Origin: Pseudonocardia oroxyli
GTDB taxonomy: Bacteria; Actinomycetota; Actinomycetes; Mycobacteriales; Pseudonocardiaceae
Direction: 5' to 3'
NCBI RefSeq assembly: GCF_900102195.1
Contig: NZ_FNBE01000001.1
Span: 124,001-188,000, forward strand
Length of the DNA stretch: 64,000 nucleotides
Shown: piece by piece, positions 25,518 to 33,574 of the stretch
Layout: each line of letters begins with the position of its first letter
How positions within the stretch are numbered: position 1 is the stretch's first letter
Notes under the pieces: model-generated
Told to the model about the DNA's origin: nothing
The model's database searches: none
The model's input: the letters and a program-made list of their open reading frames with translations, nothing else
Program-made: the position numbers and the translations under genes

Positions 25518-25838
25518 TCAGCGGCCGCCCGCGCGGGGCTTGTCGACGAACCGGTGGTAGGCCTTCATGCCGTACCGGTCCACGGCCGTGCGGATGAGGC
25601 CGAAGAGGGCGCCCTGGATGGTGGCCGCGAGCAACACCTCGCGGGTGCCGTAGGCGCGCGAGAGCGCCTGCGGGGTGTGCGGCTCCTTGGAGATCTGCTT
25701 CCAGACCAGCCCGAACACCTGGCTCGCCACGGCGCCGCCGACGATCCCGGAGATGATCCCGACGGGCTTGTAGGCCAGCTTCAACGCACCCGGCAGGTCG
25801 TCACCGATCTCGGGGTCCTTGTCCTGCTTGTCGCTCAT
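25518..25838 (-). CDS. DUF4235 family membrane protein
   Basis: 106 residues. The pattern KPVGIISGIVGGAVASQVFGLVWKQ near residue 25 and YGTREVLLAATIQGALFGLIRTAVDR near residue 63 is that of DUF4235, small two-helix proteins of actinobacteria with no known function. The ATG at 25838 gives the conserved length; upstream in-frame codons are Arg-rich and not conserved. It converges with the carbonic anhydrase gene. Confidence 0.82.
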   Translation of the reverse strand: MSDKQDKDPEIGDDLPGALKLAYKPVGIISGIVGGAVASQVFGLVWKQISKEPHTPQALSRAYGTREVLLAATIQGALFGLIRTAVDRYGMKAYHRFVDKPRAGGR

Positions 25839-25949
25839 GCCCTCACCTACCCGGGGCGCGGAACCGTCAATCGCACGGCAGGATCGCGCTGCGTACCCGG
25901 TGATCCACGCTTCGGGAGGGCGGCGGTCGAGACGCGACCGTCCCGCTCC

Positions 25950-26032
25950 CCGGCTGCGGATCACCGGCTGCGGATCACCGGCTGCGGATCACCGGCTGCG
26001 GATCACCGGCTGCGGATCACCGGCTGCGGATC
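25950..26032. repeat. 14-bp minisatellite, six copies
   Basis: Unit CCGGCTGCGGATCA repeated six times head to tail, starting at 25950, 25964, 25978, 25992, 26006 and 26020, the last with its final base changed. The 14-bp unit is not a multiple of three. The stop codon of the gene at 26017-26418 lies in the fifth copy, so gain or loss of units could alter that protein's end. Confidence 0.92.
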
Positions 26033-26418
26033 GACGACCGGGCGGCCGGGGAGGCCGGCAGACCCCGGTGTGGGGTGCCACGGACCGAGCACCACAGGGT
26101 GGGCAGCTCGCGGGCCTCGGCGGTGCGGGCCCGGGCGGAGCACTTCTCCCCGTACAGCCTGCGCACCGCCCGCTTCGCCGAGCGCTGGGCCGAGCGGACC
26201 AGCTCGCTCGCCTCACCGGCGCCCTGGAGCACCGCGACGTAGGCGTAGCGGCGCCGCCTGCCCCGGCCCTCCCGCCAGGCGGGCAGCCACTCCAGCTCGG
26301 CCACGACCGGGCGGGTCGGGTCGCCGTTCAGCGCCCGGGTCAGCGCCGCCTCCAGAACGTGCGGGTCGATCCCCGACGGCGCCTTCACCTGCAGCAACGC
26401 GAGACAGGGCGCGTGCAT
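26017..26418 (-). CDS. Hypothetical protein, C-terminus made by a minisatellite
   Basis: 133 residues, no recognised domain. Begins MHAPCLALLQVKAPSG, has LEAALTRALNGDPTRPVVAELEWLP and a basic stretch (EGRGRRRRYAYVAVLQG), then a helix AQRSAKRAVRRLYGEK. The ATG at 26418 follows GGGGAGGAAG; the longer frame to 26514 would overlap the divergent LigD-type gene. The last residues (SSIRSR, stop) come from the 14-bp repeat array, so the original C-terminus may have been replaced. Function unknown. Confidence 0.6.
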   Translation of the reverse strand: MHAPCLALLQVKAPSGIDPHVLEAALTRALNGDPTRPVVAELEWLPAWREGRGRRRRYAYVAVLQGAGEASELVRSAQRSAKRAVRRLYGEKCSARARTAEARELPTLWCSVRGTPHRGLPASPAARSSIRSR

Positions 26419-26503
26419 GTCTTCCTCCCCCAGGGCCGGTGTCCCCGACGCTGCCTGCTCAACGCCCGCTCCCACAGTCGCACAGTCCGGGCATGATGCC
26501 CAC

Positions 26504-27445
26504 ATGAGTGGCACGCACGAACGGGCGGGGGTGGCGCTGTCCAGCCTCGACTCCCCCGTGCTCGACGGCGACCCGGCGACGAAGGGCGATCTCGTCGACT
26601 ATCTCGACGCCGTCGCGGACCGGATGCTGCCGGTGCTGGCCAGGCGACCGTTGACCGTCACGAGGGTGCGGCCCGGACAGGAGCCCTTCGTCCAGAAGAA
26701 CCTGCCGAAGTACACCCCGGACTGGGTGGAGTCGACCACCATCCGCTCGCAGACCGGCCGCGAGGTCCGCTACGCCCTGTGCGACGACCGCCGCACCCTG
26801 CTGTGGTTCGCCAACCAGCGGGCCGTCGAGTACCACCCGGGCCTGTTCACCGTGGACGACCACGCCGCGACCCAGCTCGTCCTCGACCTCGATCCGCCCG
26901 AGGGCGCCGGTTTCGAGGCGGTGGTCGCGGTGGCGCACCTGGTGCGCGAGGCCCTCGGCACGCTGCGGGGCGCGGTGAAGACCAGCGGCTCCAAGGGCGT
27001 GCACATCGTGGTCCCGCTGGTGCCCACCGGATGGGAGGACGCCGCGGCCGCCACCCGGGCCCTCGCCGCCCGAGCGGCCGCGCTCGACCCGACGATCGCG
27101 ACGACGGCGTTCGTCAAGGAGGAGCGGGAGGGCAAGGTGTTCGTCGACTCCACCCGGTCGGGGGGCGCGACGGTCGTCGCCGCCTACAGCCCGCGGGTGC
27201 GGCCGGGTCTGCCGGTGTCCTTCCCCCTGGAGTGGTCCGAGTTGGACTCGGCGTCCCCCGGCGACTTCACCATCGCGACGGCCCCGGCCCTGCTCGCCGA
27301 CCGTCCGACATGGACGGCCCTGCTGCCGGAGCCGCAGACCCTGCCCGCGGACGTCGTCGCCGAGGGGCACGAGATCCCCGTCGCCCGGGTGCAGGCGATG
27401 CACGAGGGCAAACGCCGCAAGCGGGAGGCCCGACGGCAGCGCTGA
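26504..27445 (+). CDS. LigD-type NHEJ DNA polymerase/primase, stand-alone
   Basis: 313 residues, matching the polymerase domain of LigD without ligase or nuclease domains. The metal-binding pair Asp128/Asp130 in LVLDLDPP and His167 in SGSKGVHIVVPL are present, as are the N-terminal RVRPGQEPFVQKNLPKYTPDWV and the late ATVVAAYSPRVRPGLPVSFPLEW. These enzymes fill ends with ribonucleotides during Ku-dependent repair. No ku or ligase gene is adjacent. ATG at 26504; the upstream in-frame start at 26417 lies over the divergent gene and is not conserved. Confidence 0.88.
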   Translation: MSGTHERAGVALSSLDSPVLDGDPATKGDLVDYLDAVADRMLPVLARRPLTVTRVRPGQEPFVQKNLPKYTPDWVESTTIRSQTGREVRYALCDDRRTLLWFANQRAVEYHPGLFTVDDHAATQLVLDLDPPEGAGFEAVVAVAHLVREALGTLRGAVKTSGSKGVHIVVPLVPTGWEDAAAATRALAARAAALDPTIATTAFVKEEREGKVFVDSTRSGGATVVAAYSPRVRPGLPVSFPLEWSELDSASPGDFTIATAPALLADRPTWTALLPEPQTLPADVVAEGHEIPVARVQAMHEGKRRKREARRQR

Positions 27446-27470
27446 CGGGCACCGGGCGGACGGCACTGAA

Positions 27471-27507
27471 CGGGGCCGGGACCGCCCCCCACGCGGTCCC
27501 GGCCCCG
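27471..27507. terminator. 15-bp hairpin between convergent genes
   Basis: Arms 27471-27485 (CGGGGCCGGGACCGC) and 27493-27507 pair perfectly over 15 bp with a 7-nt loop. It lies between the convergent NHEJ polymerase and LPVTG-protein genes and probably terminates both. Confidence 0.8.
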
Positions 27508-27517
27508 AGCCGGGGGC

Positions 27518-28363
27518 TCAGCCCGTGACGGGCAGGCTGTGTTCGACGATCACCGGCGCGGGCGCCTCCTCGCGGTGCGCGGCGGGCACGGCGGGGGCCT
27601 CCTCGTGCTCCTCGTGGTCGTCCGCGGCGGGTTGCTCCGGCGCGGGTGCGTCGAAGGAGCAGATCGCGGTCCCGATCGTCACGGTGAGGACGCCGCCGCT
27701 GCCGCCACCCAGGGCGTCGACCAGATCGCCGACGGTCGAGATCAGCGGCACCTTGGCCAGGTCGACCCCGAACGCCTTGAGCAGGTCCGGCACTGCGGCG
27801 AGCTCGGCGCCGTCGAGCTTCTCGGCCTTCGGCTTCGCCGACGGCAGCACCGTGATCTTCAGCCCCTCGACTTTGAGCGCCCCGTCGGCCACGGTGTGCT
27901 TGTTCAGCTCGAGCTTGAGCAGGGGCGACACGTCGAGCGTGGTGGGCGGCTGGTCGGCGGAGAACGGGACCCCGAGGATCCGGCCGTTGACGATGCTCAG
28001 GCCGCCCTCGTCGCCGTCGCACCAGGTGGTCACGGCGTCCGCGGTGACGAGCTTGAGCACGTCCAGCTTCGCGACGGTCGCCTCGGCCTTGTTCCCCTCG
28101 GCCTCGGCGGTGACCAGCGCGGACCGGATGCCGCCACCGAGCCCGGGCAGCACGCCGAGCGAGGCCAGCTCCTGGTAGTCGTGCTTGCCGTCCCGGGACT
28201 CGGCGTACGGCGTGGGGCTGATGCTCACGACCCCGCCGACGGTCAGCAGCGAGGCCGAGGACCGCTCGTCGGTGCCCGCGGCCGCGACGGCGGAACCGAG
28301 CACGAACACCGTGGCGGCGGTGGCGGCACCCACGGCCACCGCGCCGAACTTGTGGGTCTTCAC
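27518..28363 (-). CDS. Secreted protein ending in LPVTG (choice-of-anchor P-like)
   Basis: 281 residues. A signal peptide (MKTHKFGAVAVGAATAATVFVLGSA, about residues 1-29) leads a beta-rich domain with VVSISPTPYAESRDG, RSALVTAEAEGNKAEATVAKLDVL and TLDVSPLLKLELNKHTV, resembling choice-of-anchor P proteins. A Glu/Pro/His-rich linker follows and the protein ends exactly in SLPVTG. LPxTG is a sortase signal, but the usual hydrophobic helix and basic tail are missing because the stop codon follows directly. It lies 13 nt after an L,D-transpeptidase gene, so both belong to one envelope operon. Confidence 0.75.
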   Translation of the reverse strand: MKTHKFGAVAVGAATAATVFVLGSAVAAAGTDERSSASLLTVGGVVSISPTPYAESRDGKHDYQELASLGVLPGLGGGIRSALVTAEAEGNKAEATVAKLDVLKLVTADAVTTWCDGDEGGLSIVNGRILGVPFSADQPPTTLDVSPLLKLELNKHTVADGALKVEGLKITVLPSAKPKAEKLDGAELAAVPDLLKAFGVDLAKVPLISTVGDLVDALGGGSGGVLTVTIGTAICSFDAPAPEQPAADDHEEHEEAPAVPAAHREEAPAPVIVEHSLPVTG

Positions 28364-28376
28364 GTGGGGGTCCCTC

Positions 28377-29252
28377 TCAGGAGTTGTCGATCATGACGAG
28401 CGTGCCCAGGGGCACCGTGGACAGCTGCCGGAGCGCGTCCGCGGGCACCCGGATGCAGCCGTCGCTGGAGGCCTGGCCGAACACGTCGGCCGTCGGCCAG
28501 GTATGGATCGCGACGGTCCCCGGACCGCCGCCGAAGGTGTCGTGCGTGGGGCTGTGCGTGCCCAGCGGCAGGATCACCGGGGAGAACCTCTGCTTCGCGT
28601 CGGTGAACGCGCCCAGCAGGAAGGTGCGGCCGGTCGGGGTGGGCGCGGACTCCTTGCCGATGCCGACCGTCCACTGTGCCTGCTGGACGCCGTCCCGGAA
28701 GAGCGCCAGCGTGCGCGAGCCGAGGTGCACCTCGATGCGGTACGGCGTGGTCTTGATGTCGAGGTCCGCCGTGGACAGCCAGCCGGTCGAGGACTCCGGC
28801 CGGGACGGCAGCAGCACCCGCACCCAGTCGCCCTGCTGCTCGACCACGGGCAGCCAGGTGTCGCCGATCTGGGTCACCGGCATGCGGGCGATCGGGGTGC
28901 CGTCGGGGGCGTCGTGCACGACGGTCTCGCGGACCGGGTGCGCGACGCGGCCGTCGGTCGCCCGGTCGGGGGCCGGGTCGGGCGCGGCTCCCGGGAGGGT
29001 GGTGTAGGTCGTGCTCTCCGGCAGCGTCGCGGGGTCGACGGCGACGGGGGCCGCGGCGCCGGGCTCGGCGGCGGCGACCGGCGCGGCCCCGCCGTCGGCG
29101 GCGGGCGACGGCGCGCCGCCGACCAGCATCCCCACGCCCAGGACCAGCGCGAGGACGGCGACGACACCGATCACGGCCCAGCCGACGAGGCCGGTCCGGG
29201 ACGGCCGTCGGGCGGCCCGACGGGTGCGGGGCGGGAGGGTGTGGTTGGCCAT
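28377..29252 (-). CDS. L,D-transpeptidase (YkuD) with SH3-like domain
   Basis: 291 residues. One N-terminal membrane anchor (about residues 22-46), a Pro/Ala linker, an SH3-like segment (GDTWLPVVEQQGDWVRVLLP) and a C-terminal YkuD domain with His250 and the nucleophile Cys266 in SSDGCIRVP. Such enzymes make 3-3 cross-links in peptidoglycan, which are abundant in actinobacteria. ATG at 29252; the open frame continues upstream with non-conserved Arg-rich sequence. The gene precedes the LPVTG protein by 13 nt. Confidence 0.87.
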   Translation of the reverse strand: MANHTLPPRTRRAARRPSRTGLVGWAVIGVVAVLALVLGVGMLVGGAPSPAADGGAAPVAAAEPGAAAPVAVDPATLPESTTYTTLPGAAPDPAPDRATDGRVAHPVRETVVHDAPDGTPIARMPVTQIGDTWLPVVEQQGDWVRVLLPSRPESSTGWLSTADLDIKTTPYRIEVHLGSRTLALFRDGVQQAQWTVGIGKESAPTPTGRTFLLGAFTDAKQRFSPVILPLGTHSPTHDTFGGGPGTVAIHTWPTADVFGQASSDGCIRVPADALRQLSTVPLGTLVMIDNS

Positions 29253-29552
29253 CAGGCCCACCACGACCGGTTGCGGACGGGGGCCGTGCGGCGGGGGGCG
29301 ACCGACTCTGCGTGCACGTTCACCAGAACGAGGGGTCCCCGATGAGGTGACGGTGCGTTCCGCCTTGATCGCGGTCGGTCGCGACCAGTGGCGTGACTCA
29401 CGCGCTGGACGGCGGTGTCTCACCGCCCGTCGGACCGCACGTCCATTCGGCGCAGTGACGCAGCGCAGTCAAACGCCCGAAAGCGGTCACTCCCGGTACA
29501 CGACGAACGGCGCGTTCGCTCACACCTGGTGAGCCGACGCGCCGTTCGCCGG
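29253..29552. other. 300-bp intergenic region
   Basis: It holds the upstream region of the L,D-transpeptidase gene (about 29253-29420) and the hairpin at 29504-29548 belonging to the DUF1707 gene. I see no gene in it. Confidence 0.6.
29504..29548. terminator. 20-bp hairpin, sister of the one at 8273
   Basis: Arms 29504-29523 and 29529-29548 pair at 18 of 20 positions with a 5-nt loop (ACCTG). The right arm shares the GTGAGCCGACGCGCCGTTCG sequence of the hairpin at 8273-8319. It lies 4 bp beyond the stop of the DUF1707 gene. Confidence 0.78.
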
Positions 29553-29972
29553 TCAGGGACGGGCGGGGCGGGGCCCGGAGTCCCGCGGGCTCCGGCGGGT
29601 GGCCCACCAGTAGTGCCCGGCGAGGCTCGCCGCGATCCAGAACACCGGCCCCGCGGGCCAGAAGAACGGGACCGGCCCGACGAGCCACCGCAGCAGCAGG
29701 AGCAGCGCGAACGCGGCCCCGATCCCGGCGTGGATCAGCAGCCTGCGCCGGGCCTGCGGGCTCAGCGTCCCGCGGCGCGGCACCGCGGGCGGGGGCGGCT
29801 CGGGCAGGTCCGCGGTCAGCGGCGCGAGGTCCGCCCCCACCCTGGCCTCGTACACGGCGCGCTGGCGCTCGTCGGCCTCCTCCAGGGTGAGGCGGCCCTC
29901 GGCGGCGGCGTCCCGGATGCGGACGGCGACGCTCTCCCGCTCGGCGTCGGAGATGCGGATGTGGTCGTTCAC
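29553..29972 (-). CDS. DUF1707 and two-helix membrane protein
   Basis: 139 residues. The N-terminal 50 residues (HIRISDAERESVAVRIRDAAAEGRLTLEEADERQRAVY) are a clear DUF1707 domain, common in actinobacteria. A Pro-rich linker leads to two hydrophobic helices (about residues 85-105 and 108-125). GTG at 29972 with AAGGGGGA upstream fixes the start. It is divergent from the histidine kinase at 30160. Function unknown; similar proteins may regulate membrane partners. Confidence 0.83.
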   Translation of the reverse strand: MNDHIRISDAERESVAVRIRDAAAEGRLTLEEADERQRAVYEARVGADLAPLTADLPEPPPPAVPRRGTLSPQARRRLLIHAGIGAAFALLLLLRWLVGPVPFFWPAGPVFWIAASLAGHYWWATRRSPRDSGPRPARP

Positions 29973-30146
29973 GGTGTCCCCCTTCGGCGATGTACCACCA
30001 CGATGGCGCGCCGCCGGGCGGGCCGCGTCGGACCAGGGGAGCGAGCCGGCCTGCCCCGTCGGGACACCCCCGGACGTCCGGCGTACTCCCCCGGGAGTAG
30101 GCCGCCGGTCCCCCGCGAGCCGACGCGGCGGGGCCCGTCGCCACTC

Positions 30147-30152
30147 TAGGGT
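30147..30152 (+). promoter_or_regulatory. -10 box for a leaderless histidine kinase gene
   Basis: TAGGGT ends 7 nt before the GTG at 30160. Confidence 0.5.
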
Positions 30153-30159
30153 TGCCGCC

Positions 30160-31290
30160 GTGGACTGGTTCCGGGAACGCGCCTGGCGCGGGGTGGGGCA
30201 CACGCTGCTGCTCCCCCTGGTGTGGATCCCGGTCGCGCTGGTCGCGGCGCGCAACATCCCGCAGTGGGTGCCGCTGCAGCGCCCGCTCGACGCCCTCGGG
30301 GTCGTCCTGATCGTCCTGGGCCCACTGTTCCTGCTGGTCAGGCATGCGCTGCCGCGGGAGGTGCTGGTCGGGTGCGCGGTCGTGCTGCTCGCCTACCTCG
30401 GTCTCGGGTACGCGTTCGGACCGGTGGTGGTGCCGTCGCTGATCGCGCTGGCGGCGGCGATCCAGGCGGGGCACCGGCGGTTCGCGTACGGCGTGACCGT
30501 CGCGACGGTCGGGCTGGGCCTGCTCCTGCAGGCGACGACCCGCGGCGGGGTGGTCTCGTGGGAGGGCACGGCCCTGCTGCTCGCGTGGCTCGCCGCCTAC
30601 GTCGCCGGGTGCGAGCTGTGGCGGGCCCGCACCGAGCGGCTGGCCCAGGCCCGGGCCGCGCGCGAGGAGACGGCGCGCAGGCAGGCGGGCGAGGAGCGGC
30701 TGCGGATCGCCCGCGAGCTGCACGACCTGCTCGGCCACCACGTCTCGCTGATCAACGTGCAGGCGGGCGTCGCGCTGTACCTGATGGACTCCGACCCGGA
30801 GCAGGCGCGCGGGGCGCTCGCCACGATCAAGCAGTCGAGCGGGGAGCTGCTGCGCGAGATGCGCGCCACGCTCGGCGTGCTGCGCGGGGTGGACGAGGAG
30901 CCGCCGCGGGCGCCGACCGCCGGGCTGGCCGTGCTGGGCGGGCTGGTCGCGGACAACGAGGCTGCGGGCCTGTCCGTCGAGTCCGTGGTGGACGACGTCG
31001 ACCTCCCGGCGGGCGTCGACCTGGCGGCGTACCGCATCGTGCAGGAGTCCCTGACGAACGTCCGCAGGCACGCGGGCGCCACCCGAGCCACCGTGCGGAT
31101 CACCGCCGAGCCGGGCGCGCTGCGCATCCTCGTCGAGGACGACGGGCGCGGCGCCGCGGGCGGGCCCCCCGGCAACGGGCTCGCGGGGATGCGGGAACGG
31201 GCCGCGGCCCTGGGTGGGACGCTGGTCCACGGCCCCGCCCCCGGCGGCGGATTCCGCGTCGAGGCGCGGTTACCCCTGGAGGACGCATGA
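30160..31290 (+). CDS. Sensor histidine kinase (NarL/DesK type)
   Basis: 376 residues. Four or five membrane helices (about residues 10-165) are followed by a HisKA_3 dimerisation domain with the phosphorylated His188 in IARELHDLLGHHVS and a HATPase_c domain (VQESLTNVRRHAGA; DDGRGAAGG; NGLAGMRERAAALGG). There is almost no extracellular domain, so it probably senses membrane or intramembrane signals. GTG at 30160 follows TAGGGT by 7 nt (leaderless). Its stop overlaps the response regulator ATG by 4 nt. Confidence 0.92.
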   Translation: MDWFRERAWRGVGHTLLLPLVWIPVALVAARNIPQWVPLQRPLDALGVVLIVLGPLFLLVRHALPREVLVGCAVVLLAYLGLGYAFGPVVVPSLIALAAAIQAGHRRFAYGVTVATVGLGLLLQATTRGGVVSWEGTALLLAWLAAYVAGCELWRARTERLAQARAAREETARRQAGEERLRIARELHDLLGHHVSLINVQAGVALYLMDSDPEQARGALATIKQSSGELLREMRATLGVLRGVDEEPPRAPTAGLAVLGGLVADNEAAGLSVESVVDDVDLPAGVDLAAYRIVQESLTNVRRHAGATRATVRITAEPGALRILVEDDGRGAAGGPPGNGLAGMRERAAALGGTLVHGPAPGGGFRVEARLPLEDA

Positions 31291-31949
31291 TCCGCGTGGT
31301 GCTCGCCGACGACCAGGCGCTGGTCCGGGCGGGGTTCCGGGCGCTGCTCGGGTCGGCCGCCGACCTGGAGGTCGTCGGCGAGGCCGAGGACGGGGACGCC
31401 GCGGTCCGGGTCTGCCGCGAGACCACGCCGGACGTCGTGCTGATGGACATCCGGATGCCCGGGCGCGACGGGCTGGCCGCGACCCGGGACATCACCGCGG
31501 ACCCGCGGCTGGCAGGCACCCGGGTCGTGGTCCTGACCACCTTCGCCGAGGACGCCTACATCTTCGACGCCCTGCGCGCCGGGGCCAGCGGGTTCCTGGT
31601 CAAGGACACCGACCCGGCCGAGCTGCTGCACGCCGTCCGGGTGGTGCACGGCGGCGAGGCCCTGCTCTCCCCCACCGTGACCAGACGCCTGGTGGCCGAG
31701 TTCGCCCAGCGGTCCCGCCCCGCCGCCCCGGACGCCCGCCTCGACCTGCTCACCGACCGCGAGCGCGAGGTCCTGGCCCTGGTCGCGAGGGGGCTGTCCA
31801 ACGACGAGATCGCCCAGCGGCTGGTGGTCAGCCCGGCGACGGCGAAGACCCACGTGAGCCGCTCGATGATCAAGCTGGGGGCGCGGGACCGCGCCCAGAT
31901 CGTCGTCCTCGCCTACGAGACCGGCCTCGTCCAGCCCGGCTGGCGCTAG
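31287..31949 (+). CDS. NarL/LuxR-type response regulator
   Basis: 220 residues. Receiver domain with Asp10/Asp9, the phosphorylated Asp54 (VLMDIRMPGRDG), Thr and Lys105-region (LVKDT), then a LuxR DNA-binding domain (LTDREREVLALVARGLSNDEIAQRLVVSPATAKTH). It overlaps the kinase gene by 4 nt and is its partner. Target genes are not evident; no transporter follows directly, so the regulon is probably elsewhere. Confidence 0.94.
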   Translation: MIRVVLADDQALVRAGFRALLGSAADLEVVGEAEDGDAAVRVCRETTPDVVLMDIRMPGRDGLAATRDITADPRLAGTRVVVLTTFAEDAYIFDALRAGASGFLVKDTDPAELLHAVRVVHGGEALLSPTVTRRLVAEFAQRSRPAAPDARLDLLTDREREVLALVARGLSNDEIAQRLVVSPATAKTHVSRSMIKLGARDRAQIVVLAYETGLVQPGWR

Positions 31950-31962
31950 CGTCCCGAGCCGA

Positions 31963-32712
31963 TCAGGCGTGGACGAGGGTGCCGGTGTCCTTGTCCGCCA
32001 ACGCGTCGGTGAGCGCCCCGCGGGACAGCCCGTCGACGATCCGGAACTCCCGCACGTGCTTCGCGGTGCCGAGCAGCTCGCGGGCCAGGTCGTCGACCGG
32101 CAGCCCGGTGGTGGACGCCGGGACCCGACCGCCCGGCCCGGCGCCGTCCTTCACGAACACCAGCCGCCGCGCGCCGAAGGCGTCCGCGAGCAGGACCGCG
32201 CCCGCGTCCGTCCGGTGCTGCGGGAGCCTGCCGACGGCGGGCGGGAACTCGCTCGTGCCGTAGGGCGGGTAGCCGTTGGACACCACGGCGGGCCCGGCCA
32301 CGAGGTGCGCGGCCAGCTGCCGGGCCACGGTGCCGTGGGGCACGTAGGACACCCCGTCCTCGGCCAGCAGCGCCGCGATCAGGTGCCCGTTCTGCTCCGC
32401 CTCGGTGGCGGCCAGCTCGGACAGCGCGCCCGTGGGCAGCCCCAGGTCCAGCCCGACCCCCATCGCGTGCCGCGCCCGGATGCCCGCCCCGGTCAGGATC
32501 AGCATCTTGCGCTCGCCGAACCGGGCCCGCAGCTCCTCGACGACCGGCAGGACGGCCTCCCGCCCGCGGTCGATGATCGCGGTCCCGCCCAGCACGACGA
32601 CGTCGAGCCACGGCAGCAGCCTGCGCACCGGCTGCGCCGCGGCGGGCCGGACGAGCTCGCGGTCCAGCAGCGTCTGCCGGGCCAACAGCGAGGGGATGTC
32701 CTTACTGCTCAT
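31963..32712 (-). CDS. mosA: Molybdenum storage protein alpha subunit
   Basis: 249 residues. The sequence follows Azotobacter MosA: LLARQTLLDRELVRP at the start, RRLLPWLDVVVLGGTAIIDRG, MLILTGAGIRARHAMGVGLDLGLPTG, ATEAEQNGHLIAALLAEDGVSYV and PQHRTDAGAVLLADAFGA. MoSto is an alpha3-beta3 cage of the amino acid kinase fold that packs molybdate or tungstate clusters at the cost of ATP. Compared with MosB, the DGLYTANP segment is lost (KDGAGPGGRVP). ATG at 32712 overlaps the mosB stop by 4 nt. Confidence 0.88.
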   Translation of the reverse strand: MSSKDIPSLLARQTLLDRELVRPAAAQPVRRLLPWLDVVVLGGTAIIDRGREAVLPVVEELRARFGERKMLILTGAGIRARHAMGVGLDLGLPTGALSELAATEAEQNGHLIAALLAEDGVSYVPHGTVARQLAAHLVAGPAVVSNGYPPYGTSEFPPAVGRLPQHRTDAGAVLLADAFGARRLVFVKDGAGPGGRVPASTTGLPVDDLARELLGTAKHVREFRIVDGLSRGALTDALADKDTGTLVHA

Positions 32713-33521
32713 CGCGCACCTGCCGTGATGATCGTGCCGACGTGCTCGCCGTTGACCGCGCGGGTGAGCAGGCCGGGCTTGAGCCCGTTGACGATCTGGA
32801 TCTCCCGGACGAACCGGGCGTGGCGCATGAGGTCCAGCACCGGCCGCTCGACGACGAGGTCCGGCAGGTCCCGCGCGATCAGCTCGTCCACGGTGATCTC
32901 CGGGATGAACTCGGCCGCCGGGTCGGTCTTGGGGTTCGCGGTGTACAGGCCGTCCTCGTCCTTGACGAAGATCATCGACTTGCAGCCGTAGGTCTCCGCG
33001 ACGAGGTAGCAGCCCGCGTCCGTGCGGTAGGGCGGGATGACGCCCTCGGCCGGGACGCGCTGCCACATGTCGTAGGGCGGCATGCCGGCGAACACCGCGG
33101 CACCCACCTCGGCGACCTTGAGCGGCAGCGAGGCCATCGCGCCGCCCGCGACGACCGGGATGCCGTACTTGGCGAGCAGGTGCCCGAGCATGGTCGCGTT
33201 CTGCCCCGCGACCGCGGACCCGATGTCCGACAGCACGCCCGTCGGCATGCCGAGCTCGGCGGCGAGGGCGTAGGCGTGCCGGGCGCGGGTGCCGCCGCCG
33301 GTGCCGATCAGCAGCTGGTGCTGCTCACGCGCTGCCAGGAGCTCGGTGATCAGCGGGTGGACGGCCGCACGCCCGCGGTCGATGAAGCTCTGCCCGCCGA
33401 TCTTGAGGACGTGCGCGTCGGGCAGGATCCGGGTCTGCGGTGCGGCCTCGCTCGCCGCGAGCAGCTCCGGGTCGTCGAGGCTGCGGCTGAGCAGGAGCTC
33501 GCCGAGCGCCGCGGTGGTCAT
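32709..33521 (-). CDS. mosB: Molybdenum storage protein beta subunit
   Basis: 270 residues, the same length as Azotobacter MosB. Key stretches match: LLLSRSLDDPEL, RILPDAHVLKIGGQSFIDRGRAAV (Lys40-Gly43), LLIGTGGGTRARHAYALAAELGMPTGVL, FAGMPPYDMWQRVPAEGVIPPYRTDAGCYL, IFVKDEDGLYTANPKTDP and the terminal NGEHVGTIITA. It is an amino acid kinase-fold, nucleotide-binding subunit of the MoSto cage. ATG at 33521, overlapping mosA by 4 nt at its end. A minus-strand TAGGTT (33574-33569) about 48 nt upstream is a plausible promoter. No nitrogenase or molybdate transporter gene is nearby. Confidence 0.9.
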   Translation of the reverse strand: MTTAALGELLLSRSLDDPELLAASEAAPQTRILPDAHVLKIGGQSFIDRGRAAVHPLITELLAAREQHQLLIGTGGGTRARHAYALAAELGMPTGVLSDIGSAVAGQNATMLGHLLAKYGIPVVAGGAMASLPLKVAEVGAAVFAGMPPYDMWQRVPAEGVIPPYRTDAGCYLVAETYGCKSMIFVKDEDGLYTANPKTDPAAEFIPEITVDELIARDLPDLVVERPVLDLMRHARFVREIQIVNGLKPGLLTRAVNGEHVGTIITAGAR

Positions 33522-33568
33522 ACGTACCCCCAGGTCGGCGGCCCGTCCGAGGTGACGTGCCGACGGCG

Positions 33569-33574
33569 AACCTA
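33569..33574 (-). promoter_or_regulatory. Candidate -10 box of mosBA
   Basis: TAGGTT on the minus strand, with about 40 nt of leader before the mosB ATG at 33521, which has GGGGG as a weak ribosome site. No molybdate-responsive riboswitch fold could be recognised in the short leader. Confidence 0.4.

Noticed and set aside
25950..26032. CRISPR or origin iteron array
   Set aside because: Head-to-tail 14-bp units without spacers, no DnaA boxes and no replication gene nearby; a simple minisatellite.
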